The notes under the pieces were generated by a model that ran no database searches, was not told the DNA's origin, and was given only the letters and a program-made list of their open reading frames with translations. Shown piece by piece: positions 9,027-17,396 of a stretch of 64,000 nt of DNA. Each line of letters begins with the position of its first letter. Within the stretch, counting starts at the first letter, position 1. The translations under genes were made by a program, and so were the position numbers. This DNA is from Bacteroidales bacterium (GTDB lineage: Bacteria; Bacteroidota; Bacteroidia; Bacteroidales; FEN-979), in the NCBI GenBank assembly GCA_023231005.1, contig JALNWG010000004.1, positions 62,001-126,000 of the forward strand, written 5' to 3'.

Positions 9027-9269
9027 CTATTCTGCCAATACCAATACCTTGTTTTTCTGTACTTCAACAACGCCCCCATGGATTTCAAAAAACCGGGGTT
9101 CTTTCTCAGCTTTGATCAACAATTTGATTTTTCCGAGACCTAAAACAGCGATCAACGGGGCATGATTATTCAACAATTCAAACGATCCGTCAATTCCTGG
9201 TAACTGAACCACCTCTACTTGGTCGCCTGAATATATGGTAGCGTCAGGAGTTATGATTTCAACTTTCAT
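9027..9269 (-). CDS. atpC: F1F0 ATP synthase epsilon subunit
   Basis: An 80-residue protein carrying only the N-terminal beta-sandwich of the epsilon subunit (MKVEIITPDATIYSGD, PGIDGSFELLNNHAPLIA, FEIHGGVVEVQKNKVLVLAE). The C-terminal helical hairpin of E. coli epsilon is absent, as is usual in Bacteroidota. It forms part of the central rotor stalk of the F1 sector. It lies 33 bases downstream of atpD, giving the two-gene atpDC unit found apart from the other ATP synthase genes in this phylum. Confidence 0.93.
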   Translation of the reverse strand: MKVEIITPDATIYSGDQVEVVQLPGIDGSFELLNNHAPLIAVLGLGKIKLLIKAEKEPRFFEIHGGVVEVQKNKVLVLAE

Positions 9270-9302
9270 ATTTTCTCGCTATTTTGATACCATTCTAATT
9301 CG

Positions 9303-10811
9303 CTACTTACTTTCTGAAAGCATCTTTTTCCCTTTTTCGATGGCCTCTTCAATAGTTCCTACCATGTTAAATGCCGATTCGGGATATTCATCCACAGCGC
9401 CATCCAGAATCATATTGAATCCCTTAATGGTATCTTCAATATTTACGAATGCACCTGGAATTCCTGTAAACTGAGTAGCTACGAAGAATGGTTGAGAGAG
9501 GAAACGTTGGACACGACGGGCCCTGGAGACGACCAGTTTATCTTCATCCGACAATTCATCCATACCAAGGATGGCAATAATGTCCTGCAATTCTTTGTAA
9601 CGCTGGAGGGTTCGTTTCACCCGTTGAGCTGTATTATAATGTTCTTCCCCAACAACATCGGGAGTAAGAATCCGGGAGGTTGAATCGAGTGGATCCACAG
9701 CAGGATAGATTCCCAATTCGGAGATTTTACGGCTTAAAACAGTTGTTGCATCGAGGTGTGCAAAAGTAGTTGCCGGTGCCGGATCGGTAAGGTCATCGGC
9801 AGGCACATATACCGCCTGTACCGAAGTGATGGAGCCACGTTTTGTTGAAGTGATGCGTTCCTGCATGATTCCCATTTCGGTGGCCAGGGTGGGTTGATAT
9901 CCTACCGCTGAGGGCATCCGTCCCAACAAAGCAGAGACCTCTGAGCCAGCCTGAGTGAACCGGAAAATATTATCGATAAAAAATAAAATATCACGTCCGC
10001 CGGATTTTTCATCGCCATCGCGGAAATATTCAGCCATGGTCAGTCCTGAAAGGGCAACCCGGGCGCGAGCTCCGGGAGGTTCATTCATCTGCCCAAAAAC
10101 CAGGGTAGCCTGTGACTTGAGTAATTCATCCCGATCAACCAATGACAGATCCCAACCTCCTTTTTCCATGTTTTCCTGGAATTCCTTACCATAGCGGATA
10201 ACACCCGACTCAATCATTTCACGAAGCAAGTCATTCCCTTCACGGGTGCGTTCACCAACACCTCCAAATACCGATAACCCGGCATATTTTTTGGCAATGT
10301 TGTTAATCAATTCCATGATAATAACGGTCTTCCCCACTCCAGCTCCGCCAAACAATCCGATTTTTCCTCCCTTAGAATAAGGTTCAATGAGATCGATTAC
10401 TTTTATCCCTGTAAATAAAACTTCTTTTGAAGTACTCAGGGTATCAAATTTGGGAGGATCCCGGTGAATGGGATAAAGGTTCGTTTCATCCACAGAGCCC
10501 AAGCCATCAATGGTCTTCCCAATCACATTAAACAATCGGCCCCGGACCATATCGCTAACAGGCATTGATATCGACCGCCCTTTGGCTACTACTTCCATCC
10601 CGCGACGCAGTCCATCCGTTGAATCCATGGCAATGGTACGCATGGTATGCTCTCCAATATCATACTGACATTCGAGAACAACAACATCACCCTTTTTATT
10701 GGTTACCTCCAGGGCATCATAAATGTTAGGGAGTCTTACCCCTTCATCAAATTCCACATCGAGTACGGGTCCGATGATCTGTGATATTTTTCCGTTTGTC
10801 TTTGCTTCCAT
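9303..10811 (-). CDS. atpD: F1F0 ATP synthase beta subunit
   Basis: A 502-residue catalytic subunit of the F1 sector, read from the ATG at 10811 (MEAKTNGKISQIIGPVLDVEF). A further in-frame Met eight codons upstream overlaps the promoter, so it is unlikely to be the start. The Walker A motif GGAGVGKT is at 155-162. Further markers are GERTREGNDL, the Walker B strand with DILFFIDNIFRFTQAGSEVS, and the C-terminal SRARRVQRFLSQPFFVA. The length is typical. It is first in the atpDC operon; a consensus -7 element lies 21 bases upstream of the start. Confidence 0.97.
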   Translation of the reverse strand: MEAKTNGKISQIIGPVLDVEFDEGVRLPNIYDALEVTNKKGDVVVLECQYDIGEHTMRTIAMDSTDGLRRGMEVVAKGRSISMPVSDMVRGRLFNVIGKTIDGLGSVDETNLYPIHRDPPKFDTLSTSKEVLFTGIKVIDLIEPYSKGGKIGLFGGAGVGKTVIIMELINNIAKKYAGLSVFGGVGERTREGNDLLREMIESGVIRYGKEFQENMEKGGWDLSLVDRDELLKSQATLVFGQMNEPPGARARVALSGLTMAEYFRDGDEKSGGRDILFFIDNIFRFTQAGSEVSALLGRMPSAVGYQPTLATEMGIMQERITSTKRGSITSVQAVYVPADDLTDPAPATTFAHLDATTVLSRKISELGIYPAVDPLDSTSRILTPDVVGEEHYNTAQRVKRTLQRYKELQDIIAILGMDELSDEDKLVVSRARRVQRFLSQPFFVATQFTGIPGAFVNIEDTIKGFNMILDGAVDEYPESAFNMVGTIEEAIEKGKKMLSESK

Positions 10812-10831
10812 GATCAGGATTAATAATTTAT

Positions 10832-10840
10832 GCAAAGATA
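10832..10840 (-). promoter_or_regulatory. Bacteroidota -7 element for atpDC
   Basis: The minus strand reads TATCTTTGC, an exact TAnnTTTG match 21 bases before the atpD start. Confidence 0.65.
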
Positions 10841-10884
10841 AAACATCTGGTGGATTAAATCTTGGGAGGGAAAAAATTTTACCG

Positions 10885-10893
10885 TAGTTTTGT
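10885..10893 (+). promoter_or_regulatory. Bacteroidota -7 element for the M23 peptidase gene
   Basis: TAGTTTTGT matches TAnnTTTG, 31 bases before the ATG at 10924, divergent from the atpD promoter. Confidence 0.5.
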
Positions 10894-10923
10894 CGTTTAT
10901 AAAATGTGAGAACCTAACAAAAA

Positions 10924-11790
10924 ATGATGAAGTTATTTAAATTGTGGGTGTTTTTAATTATTGTGTCTCCCATTTCTCTACTAGCGCAACGCAACACCGA
11001 TGCCATTATTGATACGGTTGAAACACCAAACGGTCCAGCCCTTTTATATAAAAATTTTACTTGGGAATATCTCCAGGATGAACCTGTAATGTTAAGTCAG
11101 GAAGATGATTCAACCGGGTTGTTTTCTGCTCAATGGATCAACGATCAGATTTTTGCTTACCGGATGAAACCAGATTCAATTCGCGACACCTTGATTGTTC
11201 TGACCCGAAATGACCGGATTTTCACTTTGCCCATTTATGGAAAGATTTTCAGGGGATTTATGTATACTCATAAAGGACTGGATATCAAACTTGATCGGGG
11301 AGATACCGTACGAGCTGCATTTGATGGGGTAATCCGCTATGCAAAATATAACCGCGGCGGTTTTGGAAATTTAATCATTATCCGGCATTATAACGGCTTG
11401 GAAACCTATTATGCTCATCTCTCTAAACTAAATGTCAAAGTTAACCAGGTAATAAAATCGGGAGATCTTATTGCTCTGGGAGGATCAACAGGGAGGAGCC
11501 GGGGGCCACATCTACATTTTGAAATACGCTATAAAGATATTCCGCTTGACCCCTTGAAAATTATCGATTTCGATAATAAGAAATTGATTTCCTCCACATT
11601 CCCAATTACGAAAAAAGTTTTTTATCCCACCGATTACGTTACAAATTCGAAAGTAATAAAGATTAAAAAAGGAGATACAATCGGTCATCTGGCACGTAAA
11701 TATCACACTTCTGTAAAAGAAATCTGTGCCATGAACAAAATCAAACCAAATACAACACTCCGCGTTGGAAGATCGATCCGTGTGAAGTGA
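10924..11790 (+). CDS. Secreted M23 peptidoglycan endopeptidase with LysM domain
   Basis: A 288-residue protein with a signal peptide (to about AQ22). The M23/LytM domain (about 105-215) has the zinc-site pattern H116-x3-D120 (THKGLDIK), H165 (YYAHLSK) and H196-x-H198 (GPHLHFE), so all ligands are present and it should be active in cutting peptide cross-links. A C-terminal LysM domain (about 243-287, IKIKKGDTIGHLARKYHTS) binds glycan. The order M23 then LysM is the reverse of many NlpD-type proteins. Likely role: cell-wall remodelling or division. Single gene with its own promoter-like element. Confidence 0.92.
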   Translation: MMKLFKLWVFLIIVSPISLLAQRNTDAIIDTVETPNGPALLYKNFTWEYLQDEPVMLSQEDDSTGLFSAQWINDQIFAYRMKPDSIRDTLIVLTRNDRIFTLPIYGKIFRGFMYTHKGLDIKLDRGDTVRAAFDGVIRYAKYNRGGFGNLIIIRHYNGLETYYAHLSKLNVKVNQVIKSGDLIALGGSTGRSRGPHLHFEIRYKDIPLDPLKIIDFDNKKLISSTFPITKKVFYPTDYVTNSKVIKIKKGDTIGHLARKYHTSVKEICAMNKIKPNTTLRVGRSIRVK

Positions 11791-11819
11791 TCAGAGAAAT
11801 ACCTAAGTGGAAGTCTTAT

Positions 11820-12464
11820 TCAGGAAATGGTTGGAGTTTGGTCCTGTTCGGTTTCGCTAACTTTGTGTTTGATTGGAAATATCTTTTTCTGAAAAAGGAT
11901 AAGCATCAATACACCGGTAGTTATGGATGAATCCGCAATGTTAAAAACCGGACGAAAAAAAGTCAGTTCTTCTCCTCCAAAAAATGGGAACCATGCAGGG
12001 TAATGCGATTCAATGATCGGGAAATAGAGCATATCAACCACTTTGCCGTGTAAAAAAGAGGCATATCCTCCCTGCGGTGGAAAAAGAGTGGCCATCTGCA
12101 TATAAGAACTTTCATTGAAGATCATTCCATAAAATGCGCTATCGAGAATATTTCCGGTAGCTCCGGCAAGGATAAGGGAAACACAAACGATCAGCAAGGT
12201 ACTTGCCCCTTTTTTGATGGCCTTATAAAGCCACCAGCCAATCACAATCACAGCCACAATCCGGAATAAACTGAGGAGCAGTTTCCCATTGTTTCCTCCC
12301 AATTTCATCCCAAAAGCCATTCCCTCATTTTCTGTAAAATGAAGAAAAAACCAATGACCGAAAATCGCATGATTTTCACCCAGATAAAAACTCGTTTTTA
12401 TCCAAATTTTAAGAATCTGATCCAGGGTTAAAACAACCAGGATAATGAAAACCGCTTTTTTCAA
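11820..12464 (-). CDS. lspA: Lipoprotein signal peptidase (signal peptidase II)
   Basis: A 214-residue inner-membrane aspartyl protease that removes signal peptides from diacylglyceryl-modified prolipoproteins. Four transmembrane helices are visible. The catalytic Asp residues are D144 (GKVVDMLYFP) and D178 (FNIADSSI). TENEGMAFG (44-52) and GATGNILDSAFYG (101-113) are family motifs. It is longer than E. coli LspA (about 164 aa) because of a periplasmic insert around 115-170, which is common in Bacteroidota. It is the last gene of the ileS-dksA-lspA run, 21 bases after the DksA-like gene. Confidence 0.93.
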   Translation of the reverse strand: MKKAVFIILVVLTLDQILKIWIKTSFYLGENHAIFGHWFFLHFTENEGMAFGMKLGGNNGKLLLSLFRIVAVIVIGWWLYKAIKKGASTLLIVCVSLILAGATGNILDSAFYGMIFNESSYMQMATLFPPQGGYASFLHGKVVDMLYFPIIESHYPAWFPFFGGEELTFFRPVFNIADSSITTGVLMLILFQKKIFPIKHKVSETEQDQTPTIS

Positions 12465-12485
12465 TTCCGGAATTTTTTATGAAAT

Positions 12486-12929
12486 TTATTCCAGATCCGG
12501 ATCTATTGGCCGGGTAGAAGGAGTAGCAACTACCTGCACCCGTTTTGCTTCAATGCTAAGAGTTGCATGGGGTACAATGCGTAACCGGTCTTTGGGAATC
12601 AGTTTACCGGTAACCCGGCAAATTCCATACGTTTTATTTTCAATCCGAATGAGCGCATTCTCCAAGGACTTAATAAATTTTTCCTGACGGGCAGCGAATT
12701 TGCTGTTCTCTTCTTTGGAAAAGACTTGATATCCTTCTTCTAACACTTTGAACGTGGGAGAAGTATCGTTGGTGTCGTGTTCGTTGCCAGTAGTATATGA
12801 CTCTGTCAACAAGGTAAGATCATGGTGGGCCTTTTCTAATTTTTTCAGAATAATCTGCTTGAACTCTTCCAATTCCTCATCAGAATAACGATTTTTTTCC
12901 TGTGACGCTTTCCCTGTCGATTTTTTCAT
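12486..12929 (-). CDS. DksA/TraR-family protein with degenerate zinc finger
   Basis: A 147-residue protein. An N-terminal charged coiled-coil (about 17-95) is followed by the TraR/DksA C-terminal motif region YGICRVTGKLIPKDRLRIVP (about 104-123). Only one Cys remains; the other positions of the C4 zinc finger are replaced, so zinc binding is not expected. DksA proteins enter the RNA polymerase secondary channel and modulate initiation with ppGpp; this variant may do so without zinc. It sits between ileS and lspA, a conserved order in this phylum. Confidence 0.85.
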   Translation of the reverse strand: MKKSTGKASQEKNRYSDEELEEFKQIILKKLEKAHHDLTLLTESYTTGNEHDTNDTSPTFKVLEEGYQVFSKEENSKFAARQEKFIKSLENALIRIENKTYGICRVTGKLIPKDRLRIVPHATLSIEAKRVQVVATPSTRPIDPDLE

Positions 12930-13000
12930 AGCTCAAAAGATTAAATTCTACAACTCATCGCTAAAATAATAGACGACAGAAAACATCAGTCGTCCATTTG

Positions 13001-16000
13001 TCAATCAATTTTCCGAATTGATATATAGGTCGTTATCGTTTCCGTAAGTTCAATTGATACCCTTTCAGTTTCTTCAAGTGTATCAACTACTTCAAACGAT
13101 TGTGCCAGTATTTCGGAACAAATATAAGAAATATTATGATTTACAGCCTCATCGATCTCAGGATGTGACAGTAATTTGACCATTATTTTATCGGTTACTT
13201 CAAACTTATTCTCTTTTCTAAGGTTTTGAATGCGATTGATCACTTCACGTGCAATTCCTTCCTGCCAGAGTTCGGGAGTAATGGTAGTATCGAGGGCTAC
13301 AACCAACGATCCCATGGTTGCTGTTTGAAAACCCGGGAGATCTTCTGTCCTGATTTCAACCTCATCGATAGTGAGATGAATCTGCTCCCCCGCCACATCC
13401 ATTGTATATGTTCCCGATTTTTCGAACTCATTGATCAATCCCTGATTCCAAGTTTTCATGATTTCGGCAATGGGTTTCATCCGTTTACCAAACTTCGAAC
13501 CCATTTTTTTAAAATCAGGTTTTACGGTTTTAACCAGGATACCGATTGTATCTTCAATATATTCTACTTTTTTTACATTAACTTCAGAGATGATCAGATG
13601 CTTTACTGCATCAATTTGGTATTTAAGGTGATCGGTTACCAGAGGGATGATGATTTTATTCAATGGCTGACGAACCCGGATATTCATTTTCTTGCGTATC
13701 GAAAGCGCCATTGATGATATGTTCTGGGCCAGTCGCATCCGTTCTTCCAAATCAAGATCAATCATGGAATCATCTGAAACCGGGAAGGTAGAAAGGTGGA
13801 CAGAATCAGAATTCTGCAGGTGAGTCACATTGTTCAGATCAACAAACAGGCGCTCCATAAAAAACGGTGCAATCGGAGAGGCAAGTCTGGCAATTATTTC
13901 GAGACAACGGTACAATGTTTGATAAGCGGAAATTTTATCATGTGAATAGTCTCCCTTCCAGAAGCGGCGACGGCAAAGACGGACATACCAGTTGCTCAAA
14001 TGGGCATCAACAAAATCGGAGATGGCCCGACCGGCTTTAGTAGGTTCGTAATCTGCATAAAATTCATCCACAACTTTAATCAGGGAGTTGAGTTCCGATA
14101 AAATCCAACGATCAATTTCCGGTCGTTCATTAATGGGAATTTCAGCTTCATTATAAGTGAACTGATCAATGTTGGCATATAAAGCAAAAAAAGCATAGGT
14201 ATTATACAGTGTGCCGAAAAATTTTCTCCGGATCTCTTCAATTCCATCGAGATCAAATTTCAGGTTATCCCAGGGTTGAGCGTTTGTGATCAGGTACCAA
14301 CGCGTAGCATCCGGTCCGAATTTATTGATGGTTTCAAACGGATCTACTGCATTCCCCAAACGTTTCGACATTTTATTTCCATTCTTATCGAGGACCAGTC
14401 CATTTGAAACACAGGTTTTATAGGAAACCTGGCCAAACATCATAACAGCGATGGCATGTAAAGTAAAAAACCATCCGCGCGTTTGATCAACCCCTTCGGC
14501 AATGAAATCGGCAGGAAAATAACTTTCCAGCTTCCTGGTTTGTTCAAAAGGGTAATGATACTGGGCATAAGGCATAGATCCCGAGTCAAACCACACATCA
14601 ATCAGGTCGGGTTCGCGATACATGGGCCTACCGTCATCGGTAACCAGAATGATATCATCGACAAAAGGCCGGTGAAGATCAAACGAATGATAATTCTCAT
14701 CCGTCATATCCCCGGGACAATATTTTTCCAGGGGATCCGATTTCATAAAACCGGCCTTAACTGCTTTTTCACATGCTTCTCTCAACTGAGCCAAGGAACC
14801 AATACAAATTTCCCTTGTACCATCCTCCGTACGCCAAATCGGCAATGGCGTTCCCCAGAAACGGGAGCGCGAGAGATTCCAATCCACCAGATTTTCCAGC
14901 CAATTTCCAAAACGGCCGGTACCGGTTGATTCCGGTTTCCAGTTGATTGTTTTATTAAGGGCAATCATTTGCTCTTTATAGGCCGTAGTCCTGATAAACC
15001 AGGAGTCAAGGGGATAATAAAGAATGGGTTTATCGGTACGCCAGCAATGCGGATAAGAGTGTTCGTATTTTTCCGATTTGAAAGCTTTGTTTTCGTGCTT
15101 TAGCTTTACAATTATGTCGATATCGACCGGAGGACATTCCCCTGGTAAATGACCATTATCATATTCCGGTTTAACATAACGACCGGAGAATTCGCCCATT
15201 TGTTCCGTAAACTTTCCTTGTTTGTCAACCAGGGTCAGTGACCCCAATCCATATTGCCGGCCTACCCGGAAGTCGTCGGCACCAAAACTCGGAGCAATGT
15301 GAACAATTCCGGTACCATCATCGGTTGTAACAAAATCCCCCAAAACGATTCTGAAAGGATCGCCATCTTCCGGAAGGGCATACGGAAGAAGCTGTTCAAA
15401 ACGAAGATTTTCGAAGGCCTCTCCGGGGTATTCGCCAACCACCTGGTAGGGAATGTTTTTATCCCCTTCATGATAACTATCCAATTCAAGTTGGGCATTT
15501 TTTTCCGGGAAATATTGGTGAAGCAAGGGTTTCGCCAATACAACTGTCTGTTCTGTAAAGGTATAGGGGTTGTATGTTTTCACCAGCACATAAGGAATCC
15601 CTTTCCCCATGGCCAACCCGGTATTGGAAGGTAAGGTCCATGGGGTAGTGGTCCATGCCAGGATGAATAAATCACCCATAACATCTTTGAATAAAAACTC
15701 CGACCGGGCATCACGGATCAGTTTAAACTGGGCTACAACAGTATTGTCCTTCACCATTTTATAGGTTCCCGGCTGGTTTAACTCATGGGTACTTAGTCCG
15801 GTTCCGGCAGCAGGAGAATAAGGCTGAATGGTATATCCTTTGTAAAGTAGCCCCTTTTCATAAAGCTTGCTCAGCAAATACCATACGCTTTCAATATATT
15901 TGTTTTCATAGGTAACATAAGGATCATCCAGATTCAACCAGTAACCCATCCGAATGGTGAGGTCATCCCATAAATCCTTGTATTTCATCACTTCTGCACG

Positions 16001-16366
16001 ACACTGCTTGTTATAATCTTCAATGGAAATACTTTTCCCGATGTCTTCTTTTGTAATCCCCAGTTTCTTTTCCACTCCGATTTCAATGGGCAATCCATGC
16101 GTGTCCCATCCGGCTTTTCGGCTTACATAAAAGCCTTTCATGGTTTTATACCGGCAAAAAATATCCTTGATGGTGCGGGCCATTACATGATGAATGCCCG
16201 GTATTCCATTGGCTGATGGAGGACCTTCATAAAAAATGAAAGGGGTTTTCCCTTGGGTGAGTTTCAGACTCTTTTCGAATGTTCCATGCTGATTCCAATA
16301 AGATTGGATTTCATTTCCAATCCGGGTCAGATCAAGATGCTTGTATTCCGGATATTTTGTTTTCAT
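13001..16366 (-). CDS. ileS: Isoleucyl-tRNA synthetase
   Basis: A 1121-residue class I synthetase that charges tRNA-Ile. The HIGH-equivalent motif appears as PPSANGIPGIHHV near residue 50 and the KMSKS-equivalent as NKMSKRLGN near residue 662. The CP1 editing domain lies between them (e.g. TTTPWTLPSNTGLA). An anticodon-binding domain and a long C-terminal extension follow. The PxANGxPGxHH form and the lack of the C-terminal Cys4 zinc finger point to the IleS2-like, eukaryote-type class, which family knowledge links to lower mupirocin sensitivity. It is the first gene of the ileS-dksA-lspA cluster, with a consensus promoter element just upstream. Confidence 0.97.
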   Translation of the reverse strand: MKTKYPEYKHLDLTRIGNEIQSYWNQHGTFEKSLKLTQGKTPFIFYEGPPSANGIPGIHHVMARTIKDIFCRYKTMKGFYVSRKAGWDTHGLPIEIGVEKKLGITKEDIGKSISIEDYNKQCRAEVMKYKDLWDDLTIRMGYWLNLDDPYVTYENKYIESVWYLLSKLYEKGLLYKGYTIQPYSPAAGTGLSTHELNQPGTYKMVKDNTVVAQFKLIRDARSEFLFKDVMGDLFILAWTTTPWTLPSNTGLAMGKGIPYVLVKTYNPYTFTEQTVVLAKPLLHQYFPEKNAQLELDSYHEGDKNIPYQVVGEYPGEAFENLRFEQLLPYALPEDGDPFRIVLGDFVTTDDGTGIVHIAPSFGADDFRVGRQYGLGSLTLVDKQGKFTEQMGEFSGRYVKPEYDNGHLPGECPPVDIDIIVKLKHENKAFKSEKYEHSYPHCWRTDKPILYYPLDSWFIRTTAYKEQMIALNKTINWKPESTGTGRFGNWLENLVDWNLSRSRFWGTPLPIWRTEDGTREICIGSLAQLREACEKAVKAGFMKSDPLEKYCPGDMTDENYHSFDLHRPFVDDIILVTDDGRPMYREPDLIDVWFDSGSMPYAQYHYPFEQTRKLESYFPADFIAEGVDQTRGWFFTLHAIAVMMFGQVSYKTCVSNGLVLDKNGNKMSKRLGNAVDPFETINKFGPDATRWYLITNAQPWDNLKFDLDGIEEIRRKFFGTLYNTYAFFALYANIDQFTYNEAEIPINERPEIDRWILSELNSLIKVVDEFYADYEPTKAGRAISDFVDAHLSNWYVRLCRRRFWKGDYSHDKISAYQTLYRCLEIIARLASPIAPFFMERLFVDLNNVTHLQNSDSVHLSTFPVSDDSMIDLDLEERMRLAQNISSMALSIRKKMNIRVRQPLNKIIIPLVTDHLKYQIDAVKHLIISEVNVKKVEYIEDTIGILVKTVKPDFKKMGSKFGKRMKPIAEIMKTWNQGLINEFEKSGTYTMDVAGEQIHLTIDEVEIRTEDLPGFQTATMGSLVVALDTTITPELWQEGIAREVINRIQNLRKENKFEVTDKIMVKLLSHPEIDEAVNHNISYICSEILAQSFEVVDTLEETERVSIELTETITTYISIRKID

Positions 16367-16382
16367 CTTCTTAAAAAAGAGT

Positions 16383-16391
16383 GCAAAATTA
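16383..16391 (-). promoter_or_regulatory. Bacteroidota -7 element for ileS
   Basis: The minus strand reads TAATTTTGC, matching TAnnTTTG, 17 bases before the ileS start codon. Confidence 0.6.
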
Positions 16392-16464
16392 AGAAAATTT
16401 AGGAATAAGGAATTATGAATGAAGAATAGCTAAATGTTCTATCTTTACTTTGAATTTCAGAGTA

Positions 16465-16569
16465 ATGACCGACAAGACATTCCCCGTTCTTGAAACGATT
16501 CAAAATCGAAAAAGTGTCCGGAACTATACCAGGAACCGGTTTCCAGGGATTGTGAAGAATGAAGAATGA
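16465..16569 (+). pseudogene. Nitroreductase N-terminal remnant
   Basis: A 34-codon frame starts at an ATG and contains VLETIQNRKSVRNYT, the characteristic first helix of NAD(P)H:FMN nitroreductases (E-x-I-x-x-R-x-S-V-R-x-Y/F). After about 28 residues it runs into low-complexity GAATGAA-type sequence and stops. A full nitroreductase is about 170-220 residues, so this is a 5' relic left by a deletion. It sits in the gene-poor stretch between ileS and pspC. Too short to be functional. Confidence 0.55.
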
Positions 16570-16595
16570 AGAGTGATCAATGAACAATCGTCAAT

Positions 16596-16799
16596 CTAAA
16601 CAGTGGGTTCTTCCGGTATGATGATCCAGGCAATGATATAGGCTAAAAAACCAACACCGCCGCAAAAGAAGAGAATGACCCATATCAGGCGCATCAACAC
16701 CGGGTCGAGGTTAAAATATTTTCCAAAACCGCCACAAACACCCCCGATCATCCGGTCGGTTTTTGAGCGGTATAAACGTTTTACTTCAGAATTGGACAT
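16596..16799 (-). CDS. PspC-domain protein
   Basis: A 67-residue protein made of a single PspC domain: RLYRSKTDRMIGGVCGG near the N-terminus, FNLDPVLMRLIWVILFF, and a transmembrane helix (about 35-61) ending IIAWIIIPEEP. PspC domains sit in the inner membrane and take part in phage-shock-type membrane-stress responses, but no pspA or pspB gene is nearby. The stand-alone single-domain form is common in Bacteroidota. Confidence 0.88.
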   Translation of the reverse strand: MSNSEVKRLYRSKTDRMIGGVCGGFGKYFNLDPVLMRLIWVILFFCGGVGFLAYIIAWIIIPEEPTV

Positions 16800-16881
16800 G
16801 GCTTTTGAATTTTAGTGATTGGACGTAATGGGATAATCAAAGTTACAATATTTTCTAAACCAATAACGGATAATAAGTGAA

Positions 16882-16918
16882 CAGGTTTCAGGTTTCAGGT
16901 TTCAGGTTTCAGGTTTCA
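16882..16918. repeat. 7-bp tandem repeat, CAGGTTT x5
   Basis: Five perfect head-to-tail copies of CAGGTTT (16882-16916), followed by CA, lie in the intergenic region between pspC and the PAS protein. Confidence 0.9.
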
Positions 16919-17020
16919 AGTTAAAGGTTAAAGTGACAGTGAAGAGTGAACGGACTTATAATCATGATTATATAAATCTTAAATAGTCAATAGAAATTGG
17001 CTAATCATAAATTATTAAAG

Positions 17021-17353
17021 ATGAAATGGATAGATAATTTAGATGGCAACGTCATTGTATGCAATGCTCAGGGTACGATTATTTATATGAATGACAGGGC
17101 GATCCGGCAATATGCTGCCGAAGGAGGCTCCGCTTTGATCGGACGGAACCTGATGGATTGCCATGGGGAGGCTTCCCGGAAAAAAATTGAAACCATCATG
17201 ACCACTCATCAGAAAAATGTGTATACCATCGAAAAGAAAGGGATAAAGAAAATCGTTTATCAGACTCCCTGGATGGAGGGCACTGTTTTCAAGGGAATTG
17301 TTGAATTGTCATTAGAAATTCCGAAAGAGATGCCCCATTATATAAGGAGTTGA
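17021..17353 (+). CDS. PAS-domain-only protein
   Basis: A 110-residue protein from the ATG at 17021. A TTG at 16997 would add eight residues. It consists of one PAS fold: WIDNLDGNVIVCNAQGTIIYMNDRAIRQY (core beta strands and helix), then SALIGRNLMDCHGEASRKKIETIM, then terminal strands. There is no output domain, signal peptide or membrane segment. It may be a small cytoplasmic ligand-binding sensor acting through another protein. No partner is adjacent. Function unknown. Confidence 0.75.
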   Translation: MKWIDNLDGNVIVCNAQGTIIYMNDRAIRQYAAEGGSALIGRNLMDCHGEASRKKIETIMTTHQKNVYTIEKKGIKKIVYQTPWMEGTVFKGIVELSLEIPKEMPHYIRS

Positions 17354-17368
17354 TTTTGAGATTTTCTC

Positions 17369-17377
17369 TAACTTTGC
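17369..17377 (+). promoter_or_regulatory. Bacteroidota -7 element for the endonuclease gene
   Basis: TAACTTTGC matches TAnnTTTG, with a TTTTG about 17 bases upstream as a possible -33 element. The ATG at 17397 is 20 bases downstream. Confidence 0.6.
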
Positions 17378-17396
17378 AAAAAATACATATTTGAAT

